Source: UMGS172 sp045648145 (GTDB lineage: Bacteria > Bacillota > Clostridia > Oscillospirales > Acutalibacteraceae). Taken from it: DNA of 7,838 nucleotides. Each line of letters opens with the position of its first letter. The stretch's first letter is position 1. The position numbers and the translations under genes were made by a program. The notes beneath the pieces were generated by a model that was not told the DNA's origin, searched no databases, and was given only the letters and a program-made list of their open reading frames with translations. Location of the stretch: contig JAZRNK010000126.1 of the NCBI GenBank assembly GCA_045648145.1, forward strand, positions 1 through 7,838, in the 5' to 3' direction. Shown piece by piece: positions 6,483 to 7,838 of this stretch.

Positions 6483-6490
6483 TCACCCCC
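6483..6490 (-). promoter_or_regulatory. Ribosome binding site suggesting a TTG start for the DUF1643 gene
   Basis: GGGGGTGA on the minus strand matches the ideal GGAGGTGA at 7 of 8 bases. The GGAGG-equivalent ends 8 nt before TTG at 6477, a near-ideal distance. The alternative GTG start at 6486-6484 lies inside this site and would have no ribosome binding site of its own; an ATG at 6493 is out of frame. Confidence 0.6.
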
Positions 6491-6509
6491 CATATTGACC
6501 AAAGCCTAA

Positions 6510-7838
6510 TTATTCAATACCCTTACCGCAGCAGCGCTTATATTTAAGACCGCTTCCACAAGGACATAAAGCATTTTTACTAACGGCACCTTTTCCTCTG
6601 ACGGTTATATTTTTAGGCCCTGTCGATTCCTCGGTCGCAACCTTCTCACGCTTTATATTTTCCTTAACGGTTTCAATTTTACAGCCTAAAATCATTTTGG
6701 TGGTGTCCTCTCTAACTGCATCCGTCATCGCAGTAAACATATCGTAGCTTTCGTTACGGTAAGCAACTATCGGGTCGTGCTGACCGTAGGCACGTAAGCC
6801 GATACCCTGACGCAAATCATCCATTGCGTCAATATGGTCCATCCAATGTATATCAACGCTTCGAAGCAGTGCCGCACGCTCAATTTCACGCATACGGTCA
6901 CCCAAAATCTCTTCCTTTTCGGCACAGTTAGCCTCTGCTTTTTCTGTTAACAGAGCAATTATATCCTCTTTAGTTATCTGGTCAAGCTCACGAACAGAAT
7001 ACATCAGTTCTGTATCGCCTATCAACCAACCTCGGAAATAATTGCGAAGACCGTCCATGTTCCAATCGTCAGCAATTTCGCCCTGCAAATAAAGTTCAAC
7101 ATTATTAGTAATAGTATCAACTATCATCTTGTGAACGGTTTCCTTAATGTCCTCGCCATCAAGCACGCGGTTACGCTGATTATATATAAGCTCACGCTGC
7201 TTATTCATGACGTCATCATAATCAAGAACGTGCTTTCGAGCGGCAAAGTTACGTGACTCTATTCTCTTTTGAGAATCCTCAATAGTACGGGCAAACATTT
7301 TGTATTCAATCGGCATATTCTCGTCAATTTTCATGGTTTCGAGAATATTATAGGCCCTATCACCACCGAAAAGGCGCATTAAATCATCCTCAAATGAAAC
7401 GTAGAAACGGCTTGCACCGGGGTCGCCTTGACGACCTGCTCGACCACGCAGCTGATTGTCAATTCGTCTTGATTCGTGACGCTCGGTACCGATAATAAAC
7501 AAACCGCCTGCCTCACGAACCTTCTTGGCTTCGGGCTCAATTTCAGCCTTATATTTCTCATAAAAGCTACGATATTCCTCACGTGCCTTTAAAATTTCGG
7601 CATCATCCGTTTCAGCATAGCCCGTAGCCGCCGAAATCAGCTCATCGGTATAACCAAGCTTTCTCAATTCGGATTTTGCTAAATATTCGGCGTTACCACC
7701 AAGCATAATATCGGTACCACGACCCGCCATATTTGTAGCAATCGTAACCGCACCGAATTTGCCTGCCTGAGCAATAATCTCGGCCTCTTTATCGTGATAT
7801 TTGGCATTCAAAACGTTGTGCTTAATACCACGTTTTTT
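6510..7838 (-). CDS. secA: Preprotein translocase ATPase SecA, C-terminal half (5' part outside window)
   Basis: The last 442 codons of SecA, the motor that pushes preproteins through SecYEG. The frame is open to the window edge, so the N-terminal half (first nucleotide-binding domain with the Walker motifs, and the preprotein cross-linking domain) is missing. Seen, numbered within the fragment: the end of the second nucleotide-binding domain with HNVLNAKYHDKEAEI (7-21), ATNMAGRGTDI (34-44) and later GTERHESRRIDNQLRGRAGR, a helicase motif VI with its arginine finger; a charged insertion near 50-100; the helical scaffold and wing domains with the D-Y-D-D-V-M-N-K-Q-R segment and HWMDHIDAMDDLRQGIGLRAY; and a C-terminal zinc tail C425-P-C427 with C436-C437 (CxCx8CC), which in E. 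coli binds SecB and lipid. There is no internal start: the first methionine-like codon in the fragment (TTG, 7811) is a conserved leucine of the family. It runs towards the DUF1643 gene after 32 nt. Confidence 0.97.
   Translation of the reverse strand, partial: KKRGIKHNVLNAKYHDKEAEIIAQAGKFGAVTIATNMAGRGTDIMLGGNAEYLAKSELRKLGYTDELISAATGYAETDDAEILKAREEYRSFYEKYKAEIEPEAKKVREAGGLFIIGTERHESRRIDNQLRGRAGRQGDPGASRFYVSFEDDLMRLFGGDRAYNILETMKIDENMPIEYKMFARTIEDSQKRIESRNFAARKHVLDYDDVMNKQRELIYNQRNRVLDGEDIKETVHKMIVDTITNNVELYLQGEIADDWNMDGLRNYFRGWLIGDTELMYSVRELDQITKEDIIALLTEKAEANCAEKEEILGDRMREIERAALLRSVDIHWMDHIDAMDDLRQGIGLRAYGQHDPIVAYRNESYDMFTAMTDAVREDTTKMILGCKIETVKENIKREKVATEESTGPKNITVRGKGAVSKNALCPCGSGLKYKRCCGKGIE

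Noticed and set aside
1..7838. CRISPR arrays, insertion sequences, tRNA or rRNA genes, attachment sites or a defence island.
   Set aside because: No regularly spaced repeats, transposase or integrase motifs, or RNA-gene signatures were seen on either strand. Coding density is high and all the genes except the DUF1643 gene are housekeeping genes.

Overview
The window looks like ordinary chromosome from a low-to-moderate-GC Gram-positive bacterium, most likely a gut-type Clostridia (Bacillota) member. The evidence is the gene order rimP-nusA-rnpM(ylxR)-ylxQ-infB-rbfA-nrnA, the short 365-residue NusA without the extra C-terminal repeats of Proteobacteria, strong GGAGG-type ribosome binding sites and TTG start codons. 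All genes lie on the minus strand and are read from high to low coordinates. The genus cannot be told from this sequence alone.

Region by region, in transcription order: (1) 7838-6510 holds the C-terminal half of SecA, cut by the window edge. (2) 6477-5851 is a DUF1643-family protein of unknown function, 32 nt behind secA and probably read from the same transcript. (3) 5850-5717 is a non-coding leader. It carries a near-consensus sigma-A promoter (TTGACA, 17 nt, TATAGT, with an extended -10 TG), then a 12-bp GNRA-capped hairpin followed by five T, which looks like an attenuator. (4) 5716-3534 encodes RimP, NusA, RnpM (YlxR) and the L7Ae-like YlxQ. (5) 3497-1011 encodes translation initiation factor IF2. 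(6) 962-612 encodes RbfA. (7) 615-1 is the first 205 codons of the DHH phosphoesterase NrnA, cut by the other edge.

The genes from rimP onward form the classic NusA/IF2 operon. It joins transcription elongation and termination (NusA), RNase P modulation (RnpM), 30S subunit maturation (RimP, RbfA), translation initiation (IF2) and degradation of very short RNAs (NrnA). Intergenic gaps are 23 to 48 nt, or the genes overlap (8 nt at rnpM/ylxQ, 4 nt at rbfA/nrnA). No terminator is visible inside the operon, so the leader promoter and hairpin probably control all seven genes.

I do not see an undescribed multi-gene system here. The points most worth a second look are the promoter-plus-hairpin leader upstream of rimP, the uncharacterised DUF1643 gene between secA and this operon, and the two successive genes that appear to start at TTG.
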